DNA from: Myxococcaceae bacterium
Lineage (GTDB): Bacteria > Myxococcota > Myxococcia > Myxococcales > Myxococcaceae
Direction of reading: 5' to 3'
Length of the DNA stretch: 39,141 bases
Assembly (NCBI GenBank): GCA_016793725.1
Contig: JAEUJP010000241.1
Span: forward strand, 1 to 39,141
Part shown: positions 1 to 9,184 of the stretch, piece by piece
How the letters are laid out: every line of letters starts with the position of its first letter
How positions within the stretch are numbered: position 1 is the stretch's first letter
Made by a program: the position numbers and the translations under genes
Notes under the pieces: generated by a model
The model's database searches: none
Seen by the model: the letters and a program-made list of their open reading frames with translations, nothing else
What the model was told of the DNA's origin: nothing

Positions 1-45
1 GGGAGCTCTCCGCCATGTGGACCGAGGACCGTGAGCTTCACAAAG

Positions 46-696
46 TCAGAAGTCTCCGAACTTCCACTTCATCTCGAGGTACCGCAAGAAGTCGAAGAGG
101 CGCGCGGTGTCGCGCACCGTGACACGGTCGCCGGCGACGTCGATGAGGCCCGAGCGCTCGAGGCGGTGCAGCATGTACCGAATGGCAGGCTCACCGACGG
201 CGAGCTCGCGGGGCAGATCGCGCACGGGGAAGTCGATCTCGATGCCCTCTTCGCCGGCGCGGCCGCGCGTCTGACAGACGTGCAGCATGTGCTGAATGAC
301 GCGGCTCGACGGGTCGGCCATCAGCAGGTTTTCGATCTGCGCGTCGGCGTCAGAGAGGCGCTCGGCGAGCTTCTTGATCATGCGCACCGCGATCTCGGAG
401 TTGCCGCGGATCATGCCCTCGAACGTCTTGGGGTCGATGACCAGGAGCCGCGCGTCTTGCTCGACGATGGCGCTCGCGTTGCGGGGCTTGTTCGAGATGA
501 TCGCCATCTCGCCGAAGAACTCGCCCGGCCCCAGAATCGCGAGCACCTTCTCGACGTCGCGCACCTTCTTCGAGATGGCGATCTTGCCCGACTGCAGCAC
601 GAACATCTCTTTGCCGGGCTCCCCCTCACGGAACAGCACCGTGCCTTTCGGCAGCTCTTTGCCGAACTTGTTGAAGAGGGTTTCTTCTGCGCCCAT
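46..696 (-). CDS. Crp/Fnr-family cyclic-nucleotide-binding regulator
   Basis: This 216-residue protein has the usual Crp/Fnr length and layout. A cyclic-nucleotide-binding beta-roll covers about residues 15-110, with GEFFGEMAII forming the phosphate-binding-cassette region. A dimerisation helix follows (about 110-135), then a C-terminal winged helix (about 145-200). It probably activates or represses transcription in response to cAMP or a related ligand; the ligand is inferred, not read. It lies 82 bp downstream of, and on the same strand as, an adenylate cyclase, so the pair may be co-transcribed and work as producer and sensor. The start is ATG with no strong Shine-Dalgarno sequence. The cassette Arg of E. 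coli Crp (RSA) is not obvious: the matching stretch reads KPRNASAIV, so a changed ligand preference is possible. Just downstream an ATG on the same strand (bases 16-14) could begin the next gene, cut by the window edge. Confidence 0.9.
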   Translation of the reverse strand: MGAEETLFNKFGKELPKGTVLFREGEPGKEMFVLQSGKIAISKKVRDVEKVLAILGPGEFFGEMAIISNKPRNASAIVEQDARLLVIDPKTFEGMIRGNSEIAVRMIKKLAERLSDADAQIENLLMADPSSRVIQHMLHVCQTRGRAGEEGIEIDFPVRDLPRELAVGEPAIRYMLHRLERSGLIDVAGDRVTVRDTARLFDFLRYLEMKWKFGDF

Positions 697-778
697 GTGG
701 AGTGGTGACCTTGTCGACGAGTTAGCTACAGGTGTTGGATCGGGTCAATTTAAGGCACGAAATGGGCTGTAGCGCCCG

Positions 779-3094
779 CTACTTGTGCGTTGCGGTGTAC
801 ACGCCGTCCCACCCCGGCCCTGGCGGGTACTGGCGCAGCTGCACCAGCTCTTCGAGGTAGCGGCGGCTCGGGGCGTCGTCGGGCCACAGCTCGAGCACCT
901 TCTTGAACGAGGCCTCGGCCGCGTCCCAGCTCTGCGCCGTGTAGTCGTCGAGGCCCTTCTCGAACGCGGCGATCGCCTCGGCCTCTCTGCCCGCCGGCTG
1001 CCCGATGCCGCGCAGCTCGTAGATCTTCACCGGCTTGCGCTTGCCCTTCACCCGAACGGCGCCGAGGCGCCGGGTGACGACGTGATCTTTCACGAGCGGG
1101 TACGTGCCCTCGCCCAAGATGATCTGGGTGTCGTATTCCTTGTTCGTGCCCTCGAGGCGGGACCCCAAGTTCACCGCGTCGCCCATCACCGTGTAGTCGA
1201 CGCGCACGTCGGAGCCGATGTTGCCCACGATCATCGTGCCCGTGTTGATGCCGATGCCGATGTCGAACTCGGGGTAGCTCTCGCTGCGCCACTTCGCCTT
1301 CAGCTCCTCGAGCTTCTGCAGCATGGCGATGGCGGCGCGGCAGGCGCGCACGGCGTGGTCGGCCTGCTCGACGGGCGCGTTCCAGAACGCCATCACGGCG
1401 TCGCCGATGTACTTGTCCAGCGTGCCCTTCTCGTCGAAGACGATGCGCGTCATCGGCGAGAGGTACTCGTTCATGAACGCCGCGAGCTTCTCGGGCAGCA
1501 TGCGCTCTGACAGGGTCGTGAAGCCGCGAATGTCGCTGAACAGCACCGTCATCTCGCGCTTCTCGCCGCGGTTCAGCTTGTCGGGGTGCTGGAGCGCCTC
1601 TTCCATCACCTCTTCGCCGAGGTAGCGCGTGAACGTGCTGCGCAGCTTCACCTTCTCGCGGTCGACGCTGAGGTACCCGAGAAAGATGACGCTGAACGAG
1701 GCGGCGACGACGTTCGCGAGCGGCATGACGGTGGCGAGCAGCACCCCGCTGCCGAACAGCAGCTGGGCGAGCGCGCCCCACACGACGGCGATGCCGAAGA
1801 TGAGGGCGCCCTTCGCTGCGAACGAGGCGACGCGGGGGATCAGCGCGCCCAGCACCAGCGCGATCACGAGCATCGCGCCGAGCTCGAACCAGGTGAGGCT
1901 CCTCGGCCGCTCCATGAAGTCGCCCTGAAGCAGGTTCGAGGCGATCGACGCGTGGCCGTAGATGCCCGGCTCGGCCTCTTTGAACGGGGTCACGCGCTGG
2001 TCGCCGCTGCTGCCGGTCAGCGTGACGCCGACGAGCACGAGCTTGCCGGCGACGTCTTCGGGCTCGAACGTGCCGTCGATGACGTCGGCGATCGAGACCG
2101 TCTTGAACGTCTGGCCCGGGCCCACGTGGTTGATGAGCGCGAACGGCTCGTTGTCTTCGACCGGCCACGTCACCGACCCGCCCTGCCCTTTCAGCTCGAG
2201 CCCGGTGAGCTGAAGGTGTTCGGGGTCCCACTTCGGGATCACGGCGGCCTCACGCCAGATGGCCGCCGCCTGCACCGGCATGCTGGCGATGAAGCCCTTC
2301 GGGCCGCTCAGCTTCACGACCGGCGGCGACCGGCGCGTCGTGCCGTCGACGTCGGGCACGTAGTTCAGGTGGCCGAGGCGGTTGCCCAGGTCTTCGAACA
2401 CCTTCAGCGGCGTCTGCGCCGAGCGCTGCAGGTACGCCTCGATCTTCTCGACCGGCAGCGTCTTCGTGGTGTCGCCCGGCCCCGGCACGTCTCGAATCAC
2501 CGCCCGCTCGAGCGCCCGGTTCTGCTCGGCGATCGTCTCGGGCGAGAAGTCTTTCGCCTCGGCCTCGGAGTACGTGAAGACGCCCTGCACGAGGCTCTTG
2601 CCCGCGCGCTCGAACGCCTTGGCGAGCGCCGCGTCGCTCGAGCTCGCCGCCCGCTGCTCGAGCAGGGCGCGGAACTCGGGGTCACCCCCTTTTACGTCGA
2701 ACTTCTCGAGCAGGTCTCTGAACAGGGCCGCGTCGTCTTGCGACGCGTCGGTGTACGTGATGTCGAGGCCGATCGCCTTCGCCTTCGCGTCGACGAGGTG
2801 CTCGATGGCCGTCGCCATGCGGTGCCGCGGCCACGGCGGCAGCCCGAACTTCTGCGCGCTCTTCTCGTCGATCGCGACCACCGTGATGGCCGGGTGCGGC
2901 TCGACCGGCCCCCGAATGCGGAAGCGCAGGTCTGAGGCGCGCGCCTCGAGCAGCTGAATGCTCCGCACGATGGGGTCTGCCCCCTCGGTGAGCCCGATGG
3001 CGCGGACGGAGGTGGCCCGCAGGTGGAGCAGTGCGCAGACGAGCGCGACTGCCAGGGCGACCAGCTCGTAGCGCCGCCGTGAGAGCAGACTCAA
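779..3094 (-). CDS. Membrane adenylate cyclase with extracytoplasmic CHASE2 sensor
   Basis: The 771-residue protein has an N-terminal membrane anchor (about 10-25), a CHASE2 sensor facing outwards (about 35-390), three membrane helices (about 401-474) and a cytoplasmic class III nucleotide cyclase domain (about 510-695). All catalytic positions are visible: metal Asp521 (FSDIRGFT) and Asp565 (KYIGDAV), adenine-selecting Lys561 and Asp633 (VDYTVMGD), and Asn642/Arg646. This predicts an active adenylate, not guanylate, cyclase making cAMP from ATP. A C-terminal TPR-like helical stretch follows (about 705-760). The only usable start that keeps the first helix is a TTG, four codons after an in-frame stop; TTG and a weak ribosome site suggest low expression. 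The downstream gene encodes a Crp-type protein, the likely cAMP receptor. Confidence 0.93.
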   Translation of the reverse strand: MSLLSRRRYELVALAVALVCALLHLRATSVRAIGLTEGADPIVRSIQLLEARASDLRFRIRGPVEPHPAITVVAIDEKSAQKFGLPPWPRHRMATAIEHLVDAKAKAIGLDITYTDASQDDAALFRDLLEKFDVKGGDPEFRALLEQRAASSSDAALAKAFERAGKSLVQGVFTYSEAEAKDFSPETIAEQNRALERAVIRDVPGPGDTTKTLPVEKIEAYLQRSAQTPLKVFEDLGNRLGHLNYVPDVDGTTRRSPPVVKLSGPKGFIASMPVQAAAIWREAAVIPKWDPEHLQLTGLELKGQGGSVTWPVEDNEPFALINHVGPGQTFKTVSIADVIDGTFEPEDVAGKLVLVGVTLTGSSGDQRVTPFKEAEPGIYGHASIASNLLQGDFMERPRSLTWFELGAMLVIALVLGALIPRVASFAAKGALIFGIAVVWGALAQLLFGSGVLLATVMPLANVVAASFSVIFLGYLSVDREKVKLRSTFTRYLGEEVMEEALQHPDKLNRGEKREMTVLFSDIRGFTTLSERMLPEKLAAFMNEYLSPMTRIVFDEKGTLDKYIGDAVMAFWNAPVEQADHAVRACRAAIAMLQKLEELKAKWRSESYPEFDIGIGINTGTMIVGNIGSDVRVDYTVMGDAVNLGSRLEGTNKEYDTQIILGEGTYPLVKDHVVTRRLGAVRVKGKRKPVKIYELRGIGQPAGREAEAIAAFEKGLDDYTAQSWDAAEASFKKVLELWPDDAPSRRYLEELVQLRQYPPGPGWDGVYTATHK

Positions 3095-3239
3095 GCGGGC
3101 CCGAGGTTAGTCTCGATCGGCCGGGTGGCCTCGTAAAAAGCCGGGAGGGCGAGGGCAAATGGGCGCTCTTCGGCGGCCGGGCTTTGCGGGGCTTGGGGCC
3201 GGGCCCAGGTGCTGTGGTACAGCCGCGCCCCTCTCGTTC

Positions 3240-4532
3240 ATGGCTCGCCGTTCACTGCTCCTGCTGCTCGCTGCGTGCTCTTCGCCCGGAGCGCCTCCCG
3301 TCGTCGGCGACCCGGACGCCGGTGTGCCTGCCCGGGATGCGGGCGCGCTGTTCGACGCAGGCATCGATGCGGGCATCGATGCGGGTGTCGATGCGGGTGT
3401 CGACGCAGGCGTCGTCTTCGATGCGGGGTTCGACGCCGGTGCGCCGTACGTCGATGCCGGGTTCGATGCCGGGCACTCGGAAGACGCCGGCTTCGACGCA
3501 GGCCTCGACGCCGGAGTCGAGGTTCCCGACGCCGGCCCGGTGGTGCCGTTCGACATCGAAGGGTTCGGCCGCGCCACCCGCGGCGGCTGGCAGCCCGGCG
3601 GCGACGAGGTGCTCGTCACGTCGCTCTCGAACGACGGCCCCGGCAGCCTGCGCGAGGCCTTGGGCACGGCGACTGGCCCCCGCGTCATACGCTTCGCGCT
3701 CGACGGCACCATCGCGCTGACCGCGCCGCTGCTCGTGCCGTCGAACGTGAGCATCGACGGCCGCGGCCGGCAGATCACCCTCGCCGGCAAGGGCCTCATT
3801 CTCGCCGGCAGCGACGACGTCATTCTGACGAACTTCGCCATCGGCAACGTCGCGCCGAGCAGCGAAGACGGCCTGCGCATCGGCGACCCGTCGGGCCCGA
3901 GCGAGCGCGTGGTGGTCGACCACGTGAGGTTCTTCCACACGGGCAACGGCGGCGACAGCGCGAACGTCGACGAGGCCATCTCGGTCGTGTTCGGCAGCCG
4001 TGAGATCACGCTCGCGTGGCTGCGCTTCGATGCGTGGGAAAAGGTGCTGCTCGCCGGCAACGGCGACGCCCCCGCAGCCGTCGACGCTCAGATCACGTTG
4101 TCGATGCACCACTGCTGGGCGAAGCACACCGGGCGCCGTCACCCGCAGGCCCGCTACGGCACCTACGACGTGTGGAACGTGTTCCTCGACGACTGGCGCA
4201 TGTACGACTGGTTCTACCTCGAGCCTTTTCGCGAGTCGTTCGGCGCCCAGTCTCAAGACGGCGCGCGCGTGCGCGTCGAGGCCTCGCTGTTCAAGCGTAC
4301 CCCTCAGCTCAAAGACGGGTTCAGCCAGGCCAACGATGCCACCCGGTGCGAGAGCGGCGGCCGGCTCGACGGCGTCGCCAACGTGACGACCGCCGACAGC
4401 ACGGCGCCGCTGGTGTTCGGAGCGGGCTGCTCGGGCGCGACGGGCTGGTCGCGGCCCTACCCCGCGACGGTCGACGCCGCCGATTCGAGCCTGCGAACGC
4501 GGCTCGAGACACAGACCGGCAACACGCTGTGA
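3240..4532 (+). CDS. Secreted pectate-lyase-like lipoprotein (PL1-type beta-helix)
   Basis: The 430-residue product starts at ATG 3240, which gives a clean lipoprotein signal (lipobox LAAC, Cys13). Frames extending upstream add no signal. Residues about 25-100 form a low-complexity linker of repeated Asp-Ala-Gly units. The rest resembles family 1 pectate lyases: the opening GFGRATRGG, a parallel beta-helix region with VVVDHVRF (the family's v-x-DH strand), and RRHPQARYG, matching the R-x-P-x-x-R-x-G segment that carries the catalytic Arg and is normally followed by a His/Asn strand (here TYDVWN). It likely cleaves pectate or a related polyuronate by beta-elimination at the cell surface. The substrate is inferred. 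The gene diverges from the adenylate cyclase and is followed 21 bp later by purM. Confidence 0.82.
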   Translation: MARRSLLLLLAACSSPGAPPVVGDPDAGVPARDAGALFDAGIDAGIDAGVDAGVDAGVVFDAGFDAGAPYVDAGFDAGHSEDAGFDAGLDAGVEVPDAGPVVPFDIEGFGRATRGGWQPGGDEVLVTSLSNDGPGSLREALGTATGPRVIRFALDGTIALTAPLLVPSNVSIDGRGRQITLAGKGLILAGSDDVILTNFAIGNVAPSSEDGLRIGDPSGPSERVVVDHVRFFHTGNGGDSANVDEAISVVFGSREITLAWLRFDAWEKVLLAGNGDAPAAVDAQITLSMHHCWAKHTGRRHPQARYGTYDVWNVFLDDWRMYDWFYLEPFRESFGAQSQDGARVRVEASLFKRTPQLKDGFSQANDATRCESGGRLDGVANVTTADSTAPLVFGAGCSGATGWSRPYPATVDAADSSLRTRLETQTGNTL

Positions 4533-4553
4533 TCTGGTAAGAGGGGCCGCATC

Positions 4554-5546
4554 GTGGGCGCCAGCTACAAAGACGCAGGGGTCGACATCGAGGCCGGCGA
4601 CGCGCTCGTCGAGCGCATCAAGCCGCACGCCGCCAAGACGCGCAGGCCCGAGCTGCTCTCGGGCGTCGGCGGGTTCGGCGGGCTGTTCGCGATTCCCCCC
4701 GGCAAATACAGAGAGCCCGTGCTGGTGAGCGGCACCGACGGCGTCGGCACCAAGCTCAAGCTCGCGTTCGCGCTCGATCGGCACGACACCGTCGGCATCG
4801 ACCTCGTCGCGATGAGCGTGAACGACGTGCTCACCTGCGGCGCCGAGCCGCTCTTCTTCCTCGACTACTTCGCCACGTCGAAGCTCGACGTCGACCGCGC
4901 CGAGAAGGTGATCGCCGGCATCGCGCGCGGCTGTGAGCTCGCGGGCTGCTCGCTGCTCGGCGGCGAGACGGCCGAGCTGCCGGGCTTCTACGCGCCGGGC
5001 GACTACGAGCTCGCCGGGTTCGCGGTCGGCATCGTCGAGCGATCAGAGATCATCGACGGCAAGAGCATCGTGCCCGGCGACGCGATCATCGGCCTCGCCT
5101 CGAGCGGCATTCACAGCAACGGCTTCTCGCTGGTACGAAAGATCTACGAGGGCCGCCCGCTCGACCCCACGCTGCTCGAGCCGACCCGCATCTACGTGAA
5201 GCAGGTGCTCGCGCTGAACAAGCAGGTGAAGGTGAAGGGGCTCGCGCACATCACCGGCTCGGGGCTGCCCGGCAACGTGCCGCGCTGCCTGCCCGACGGC
5301 ACCCGCGCGCGCCTGTTCGAGCGCTCGTGGCAGCGCCCCGACGTGTTCGACCGCCTGCAGGCGTGGGGTCAGGTCGAGCGCGCCGAGATGTTCTCGACCT
5401 TCAACATGGGCCTCGGCATGATCGCGGTGGTCTCGCGGTCAGACGTCTCGGCGGCGCTGAAGCACCTCGGCGAAGGCGCATGGGAGGTCGGCGTCATCGA
5501 GGCCGGTACGCCGGGCCAGGAGGCCGAGGCGATCATCGAGCCATGA
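4554..5546 (+). CDS. purM: Phosphoribosylformylglycinamidine cyclo-ligase (AIR synthetase)
   Basis: PurM converts FGAM to AIR with ATP in step five of purine synthesis, in the cytoplasm. The 330 residues, starting at GTG, are close to the family's usual ~345. Recognisable segments in order are YKDAGVDI near the N-terminus, the nucleotide-binding [46 protein letters not shown] and the C-terminal [10 protein letters not shown]. All are diagnostic of PurM rather than other PurM/PurL superfamily members such as SelD or ThiL. purN follows after 79 bp, so two purine steps are encoded together. Confidence 0.97.
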   Translation: MGASYKDAGVDIEAGDALVERIKPHAAKTRRPELLSGVGGFGGLFAIPPGKYREPVLVSGTDGVGTKLKLAFALDRHDTVGIDLVAMSVNDVLTCGAEPLFFLDYFATSKLDVDRAEKVIAGIARGCELAGCSLLGGETAELPGFYAPGDYELAGFAVGIVERSEIIDGKSIVPGDAIIGLASSGIHSNGFSLVRKIYEGRPLDPTLLEPTRIYVKQVLALNKQVKVKGLAHITGSGLPGNVPRCLPDGTRARLFERSWQRPDVFDRLQAWGQVERAEMFSTFNMGLGMIAVVSRSDVSAALKHLGEGAWEVGVIEAGTPGQEAEAIIEP

Positions 5547-5625
5547 CGACCCGAGGTGAGCAGCGACCGCGACTGTGGGTGACGCGCGGCAGTTCGTGCG
5601 GCGCCCCGATGAGCAGCGAAACGCC

Positions 5626-6240
5626 ATGACGATGCGGGTCGGCGTGCTCGCTTCGGGGAGCGGGTCGAACTTCTCGGCGCTCGTCGACGCCCTGAACGTC
5701 TCGGGCTCGCCGGCCCGGGTCGAGGTGCTGCTGTGCAACGTGCCCGGCGCGCGCGCGGTTCAACGGGCGCAGGCGGCCGGCGTCGCGGTCGAGCTCGTCG
5801 ATCACCGGCCGTTCGGCAAAGACCGGGCAGCCTATGACGCGGCGATCGTCGAGGCGCTGCGCAAGCACCAGGTCGAGCTGGTCTGCCTCGCCGGCTTCAT
5901 GCGGCTGGTCGGCGAGACGCTGCTGTCGGCGTTTCCGTCGCGGGTGCTGAACATTCACCCTGCCCTGCTGCCGTCGTTTCCCGGCATGCACGCGCCGCGG
6001 CAGGCGGTCGAGTACGGCGTGAAGGTGAGCGGCGTCACGGTGCACTTCGTCGACGAGGGTACGGACACCGGGCCCGTGATCGCGCAGACTGCCGTGCCGG
6101 TGATGGAGGGTGACGACGAGGCGGCGCTCGCAGCCCGCATTCTGGTGGAAGAGCACCGGCTCTACCCGCAGGTCGTGCGCGCGATCGCCGAGGGCCGCGT
6201 GAAGGCCACGGGCCGAAAGGTCTCGGTGACGGCGCGGTGA
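5626..6240 (+). CDS. purN: Phosphoribosylglycinamide formyltransferase
   Basis: PurN transfers a formyl group from 10-formyl-tetrahydrofolate to GAR, step three of purine synthesis. The start at ATG 5626 puts the family N-terminus (RVGVLASGSGSNF, phosphate-binding loop) at residue 4; a second ATG lies two codons later. The catalytic Asn and His are in NIHPALLPSFPG and the catalytic Asp in DEGTDTGPVI. Length (204 residues) is normal. The stop codon overlaps the GTG start of the following FAD oxidoreductase by 4 bp, implying translational coupling. The open frame runs further upstream to a GTG at 5575, but the added residues match nothing in the family. Confidence 0.97.
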   Translation: MTMRVGVLASGSGSNFSALVDALNVSGSPARVEVLLCNVPGARAVQRAQAAGVAVELVDHRPFGKDRAAYDAAIVEALRKHQVELVCLAGFMRLVGETLLSAFPSRVLNIHPALLPSFPGMHAPRQAVEYGVKVSGVTVHFVDEGTDTGPVIAQTAVPVMEGDDEAALAARILVEEHRLYPQVVRAIAEGRVKATGRKVSVTAR

Positions 6241-7742
6241 GCACGGTGAAACACTCGCGCACGTCGGCGGCTCCGACCCGGCACGTCTACGACGTCGTCG
6301 TCATCGGCAGCCACCTCGGCGGCGCGATCTGCGCGGGCCTCTTGCAGCGCCGCGGCCTGCACGTGCTGTACGTCGAGCACGACGGTACGAGCCAGGGCTA
6401 CGTGCACGGCGGCTGGCTGTTGCCCTACGCGCCGTTCGTGCTGCCGGCGCTGAAGGCCTGCCCGTCGCTCGAAGAGGCGCTCACCGAGCTCGGCCTCAAC
6501 ACCGCCTACACGCGCACCACCCACCTGCCCCAGCCGATGCTGCAGCTCGCCCTGCCGCACACGCGGCTCGACCTCTCGCTCGACCCGAAGCACCGGGCGA
6601 AAGAGGCGCAGCGCGCGCTCGGGCCCGAGAGCGCCACCTTCACGAAGCTGTGGGAAGACGCGGCCTCGCGCCTCGAGCGCACCGAGCCGTTCTTCAAAGA
6701 GAAGCCCGAGCTGCCGCCCGAGGGCATGATCGCGACCTGGTCGTTCAAGCGCGTCATCGGCCGCCACGCGGCGATCACCGAGCAGCTCGAGGTGCCAAAA
6801 GACGGGGCCGCAGCGCTGCTCGCGTCGCTGGCCGACTTCACCGTGAACGTCGCCGAGCGCAACGCGCTGGCGTCGACGCGGCCGTTCTCGATGTTGCTGC
6901 AGGGCGTGCACAGCTGGCCCGGCGGCCGCGACGGCCTGCGCGAGCTCGTGTTGAACCGCCTCTCGGAGCTCGGCGGCGACGTGCTCGCCCACGACGCCTC
7001 GACCGTCGTCGAAGAGATCGCGTTCGACGGCAGCCGCATCGCCGGCATCAAGCTGGTGAAGTCTGACACCATCTACAAGACGAGCTGTGTGGTGGGCGCC
7101 TCTGACGCGGCGGCGCTGCGGCGCCTCGTGCCCGACAAGAAGAAGCACCGCGAGCTCGCCGAGCTGCTCGACGGCCCGACCGCGAAGCGCGTGCTGTTCT
7201 CGGTGAACTGGGTGGTGCCCGAGAGCGCCCTGCCGCGCGGCATGGGCGAGATGGTGCTGCTTGCGCCGCGCGACACGACGCTCGGCCCGATTCTCGTGCA
7301 GGTGTCGCCGTCGCGGCGCGCGCCTGGCGAGCCAACGGCCCCCGAAGACGACCGCACGGTCTGTGCGGGCCTGTTCGTCGACGCGAACCTGCGCGAGCAG
7401 GGCGAAGAGCAGCTCCAAGAGCTCGCCGATCGCGTCAACGTCGAGCTCGACCTGCTGATGCCGTTCACGCGCCAGCGGGCGCGGCTCGTCTCGGCGCCGT
7501 ACCTGCACGCGAGCGGCGTGCGCGGCAGCCGCCTGATGCCGCACCCGCTGCTCAAGCTCGAAGACCCGGCGCTGCTCGGCATCACGGGCCTGCCGGTGAA
7601 GGCGCCGGTGAAGCACCTCTTCCTCGCGAGCCGCGAGGTGCTGCCGGGGCTCGGGCTCGAGGGTGAGATCATCGCGGCGCTGCGGGCCGCGAAGCTGATT
7701 CAAGAGACGCTGAAGAAGTCGAACCCGCTGGCGAAACAATGA
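6237..7742 (+). CDS. FAD-dependent oxidoreductase, phytoene-desaturase-like
   Basis: The 501-residue protein begins with an FAD-binding Rossmann fold: YDVVVIGSHLGGAICAG, a beta-alpha-beta motif with the third Gly shifted, then a Glu-rich strand end (LYVEHD) that would bind the ribose. The C-terminus (LPGLGLEGEIIAALRAAKLI) is the second FAD contact typical of the phytoene desaturase/amine oxidase-like superfamily. The substrate cannot be read. No phytoene synthase or other carotenoid gene is near, so a carotenoid role is only one option. It starts at GTG overlapping purN by 4 bp and ends overlapping murQ by 4 bp, so it sits in the middle of a coupled run. Confidence 0.78.
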   Translation: MSTVKHSRTSAAPTRHVYDVVVIGSHLGGAICAGLLQRRGLHVLYVEHDGTSQGYVHGGWLLPYAPFVLPALKACPSLEEALTELGLNTAYTRTTHLPQPMLQLALPHTRLDLSLDPKHRAKEAQRALGPESATFTKLWEDAASRLERTEPFFKEKPELPPEGMIATWSFKRVIGRHAAITEQLEVPKDGAAALLASLADFTVNVAERNALASTRPFSMLLQGVHSWPGGRDGLRELVLNRLSELGGDVLAHDASTVVEEIAFDGSRIAGIKLVKSDTIYKTSCVVGASDAAALRRLVPDKKKHRELAELLDGPTAKRVLFSVNWVVPESALPRGMGEMVLLAPRDTTLGPILVQVSPSRRAPGEPTAPEDDRTVCAGLFVDANLREQGEEQLQELADRVNVELDLLMPFTRQRARLVSAPYLHASGVRGSRLMPHPLLKLEDPALLGITGLPVKAPVKHLFLASREVLPGLGLEGEIIAALRAAKLIQETLKKSNPLAKQ

Positions 7743-8467
7743 AGTACGCGCAGCTGCCCACCGAGGCAGTGCACCCGCGCGCCGACGAGCTGGACGGTGC
7801 CTCGACGCGCGCCCTCGTGCGCGCGCTGAACCGTGAAGACGCGGTCGCGGTGAGGGCCGTCGGCGAGGCCGGAGCCGCCGTCGCCGCGCTGGCCGACGCT
7901 CTGGTCGAGACGATTCGACGTAGAGGCAGGCTCTACTACGTCGGAGCAGGCACGAGCGGCCGCCTCGGGGCGCTCGACGCCGCCGAGTGGCCGCCCACGT
8001 TCGGCACGCCGCGCACGCTCGCAGTGGCCGTGCTCGCCGGCGGCCCCAGGGCGATGCGCACCGCGATCGAAGAGGTCGAGGCGCAGCCGGCGGCGGGGGC
8101 CCGCGCGATGCGGGCCGTGCGCCCGGTCGATCTCGTCGTCGGCATCACGGCGAGCGGCACGACCCCCTTCGTGCTCGGCGCGCTGGCCGAAGCGCGGCGC
8201 CGCGGCGCGACGACGGCGCTCGTGACGAGCAACCCTCACGCGAAGACCAGAGTCGATCACCGGGTGACCGCCGACACCGGCGCCGAGCTCGTGGCCGGCT
8301 CGACGCGATTGAAGGCCGGCACGGCGACGAAGCTGATTCTCAACGCCGTCTCGACGGCCGCGATGATTCGCCTCGGGCGGGTGAAGCGCGGGCGCATGGC
8401 CTTCTTGCAGCCGCTGAACCCGAAGCTGCGGGCGCGGGCGAAGCGAATCGCGCGAGACCTGGGCTAG
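7739..8467 (+). CDS. murQ: N-acetylmuramic acid 6-phosphate etherase, short form
   Basis: MurQ cleaves the lactyl ether of MurNAc-6-phosphate to GlcNAc-6-phosphate and D-lactate during peptidoglycan recycling. The SIS-fold core is clear: YVGAGTSGRLG, DAAEWPPTFG (general-acid Glu region), AIEEVEAQ (second catalytic Glu), GITASGTTPFV and GSTRLKAGTATKL. At 242 residues it is about 55 shorter than E. coli MurQ (298). The missing part is the C-terminal helical (UBA-like) region, since the protein stops soon after the LGRVKRGRM segment. Start is ATG inside an ATGA overlap with the upstream gene; the 3' end overlaps the convergent ROK gene by 4 bp. With anmK 700 bp away this points to anhydroMurNAc recycling. 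Confidence 0.9.
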   Translation: MKYAQLPTEAVHPRADELDGASTRALVRALNREDAVAVRAVGEAGAAVAALADALVETIRRRGRLYYVGAGTSGRLGALDAAEWPPTFGTPRTLAVAVLAGGPRAMRTAIEEVEAQPAAGARAMRAVRPVDLVVGITASGTTPFVLGALAEARRRGATTALVTSNPHAKTRVDHRVTADTGAELVAGSTRLKAGTATKLILNAVSTAAMIRLGRVKRGRMAFLQPLNPKLRARAKRIARDLG

Positions 8468-9114
8468 GCCGAGCGCGACCACATGCGCAGGCCGCCCAGA
8501 AACGCGCGGTCGTTGTCGCCCTCACGAATCGCGCGGTGCGGAAAGTGTTTTCGAAACGGCTGGAGCTGCTTCACGCCACCCCCGCCGATCACGATCTCGT
8601 CGGGGTGCAGGTTGCGATCGAAGTCGTCGATCGCCGACTTCACCGCCGCGATCCACCTCTTCGGGCCGTCGCGCTTGCGCGCTTTCTTGTTCACCAGCTC
8701 GACGTGCGCCTCGCCGAGCTCGGTCGGCACCACGTGCCCCTCGACCACCAGCGCGACCCCGAGGCCCGTGCCGAGCCCGAGGAACAGCGAGATGCCCGCC
8801 TTGTGCGCGCTCCCGAGCGCCTGCATCGCCGCGTCGTTCATCACCCGCGTGCGCTTCTTGAGCGCCTTCGCGAAGTCGAAGCCGACCCAGCCCGGGCCCA
8901 GGTTCTCGGGCTCGATCAGCACCCGGTTGTGCTTCACGACCCCGGGGAACCCGATGCTGACGCGGTCGTAATTCCACCCGTCGGTCAAGAGCTTGAGCTC
9001 CCAGATGAAGCGTTCGGGCGTGAGCTTCTTGCCGGTACGAAACTTGAGCGGCTCGCGCCCCTGCAGCTTGATCTTGGCGCTGCTGCCGCCAATGTCGACG
9101 ACGAGAACCTTCAC
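8464..9114 (-). CDS. ROK-family sugar kinase, polyphosphate-glucokinase-like
   Basis: The 216-residue protein (GTG start) shows the ROK/ASKHA actin-like fold: phosphate-1 loop DIGGSSAK (7-14), GFPGVV, catalytic-base Asp94 in MNDAAMQALG, phosphate-2 loop GLGTGLG (113-119) and adenosine motif IGGGGV near the C-terminus. The layout is closest to polyphosphate/ATP glucokinases. The sugar-binding E-x-G-H signature is recognisable as TELGEAHVE, but the usual Cys-rich zinc site is absent. It probably phosphorylates glucose or an amino sugar. Its position between murQ and anmK makes a role in recycled cell-wall sugars possible. It converges on murQ with a 4-bp overlap. Confidence 0.85.
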   Translation of the reverse strand: MKVLVVDIGGSSAKIKLQGREPLKFRTGKKLTPERFIWELKLLTDGWNYDRVSIGFPGVVKHNRVLIEPENLGPGWVGFDFAKALKKRTRVMNDAAMQALGSAHKAGISLFLGLGTGLGVALVVEGHVVPTELGEAHVELVNKKARKRDGPKRWIAAVKSAIDDFDRNLHPDEIVIGGGGVKQLQPFRKHFPHRAIREGDNDRAFLGGLRMWSRSA

Positions 9115-9184
9115 CCACCGGTGCCCATAACGGCCTCGCCGTCAGAAAGCTTACCGACAGCGCGGGCCGGGCTAAGAAGGGCTC

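Noticed and set aside
1586-2935. 449-codon plus-strand open frame inside the cyclase gene
   Set aside because: Antisense shadow of a GC-rich gene; composition dominated by Arg, Ala, Leu and His, with no domain, while the minus strand has an intact cyclase.
3360-3540. CRISPR-like or minisatellite array
   Set aside because: The periodicity is the coding repeat for Asp-Ala-Gly units in a lipoprotein linker; there are no spacers of constant length.
6237-7742. Assignment as carotenoid phytoene desaturase (crtI)
   Set aside because: Only the FAD-binding ends match the superfamily; no phytoene synthase or other carotenoid genes are nearby, so a crtI symbol is not justified.
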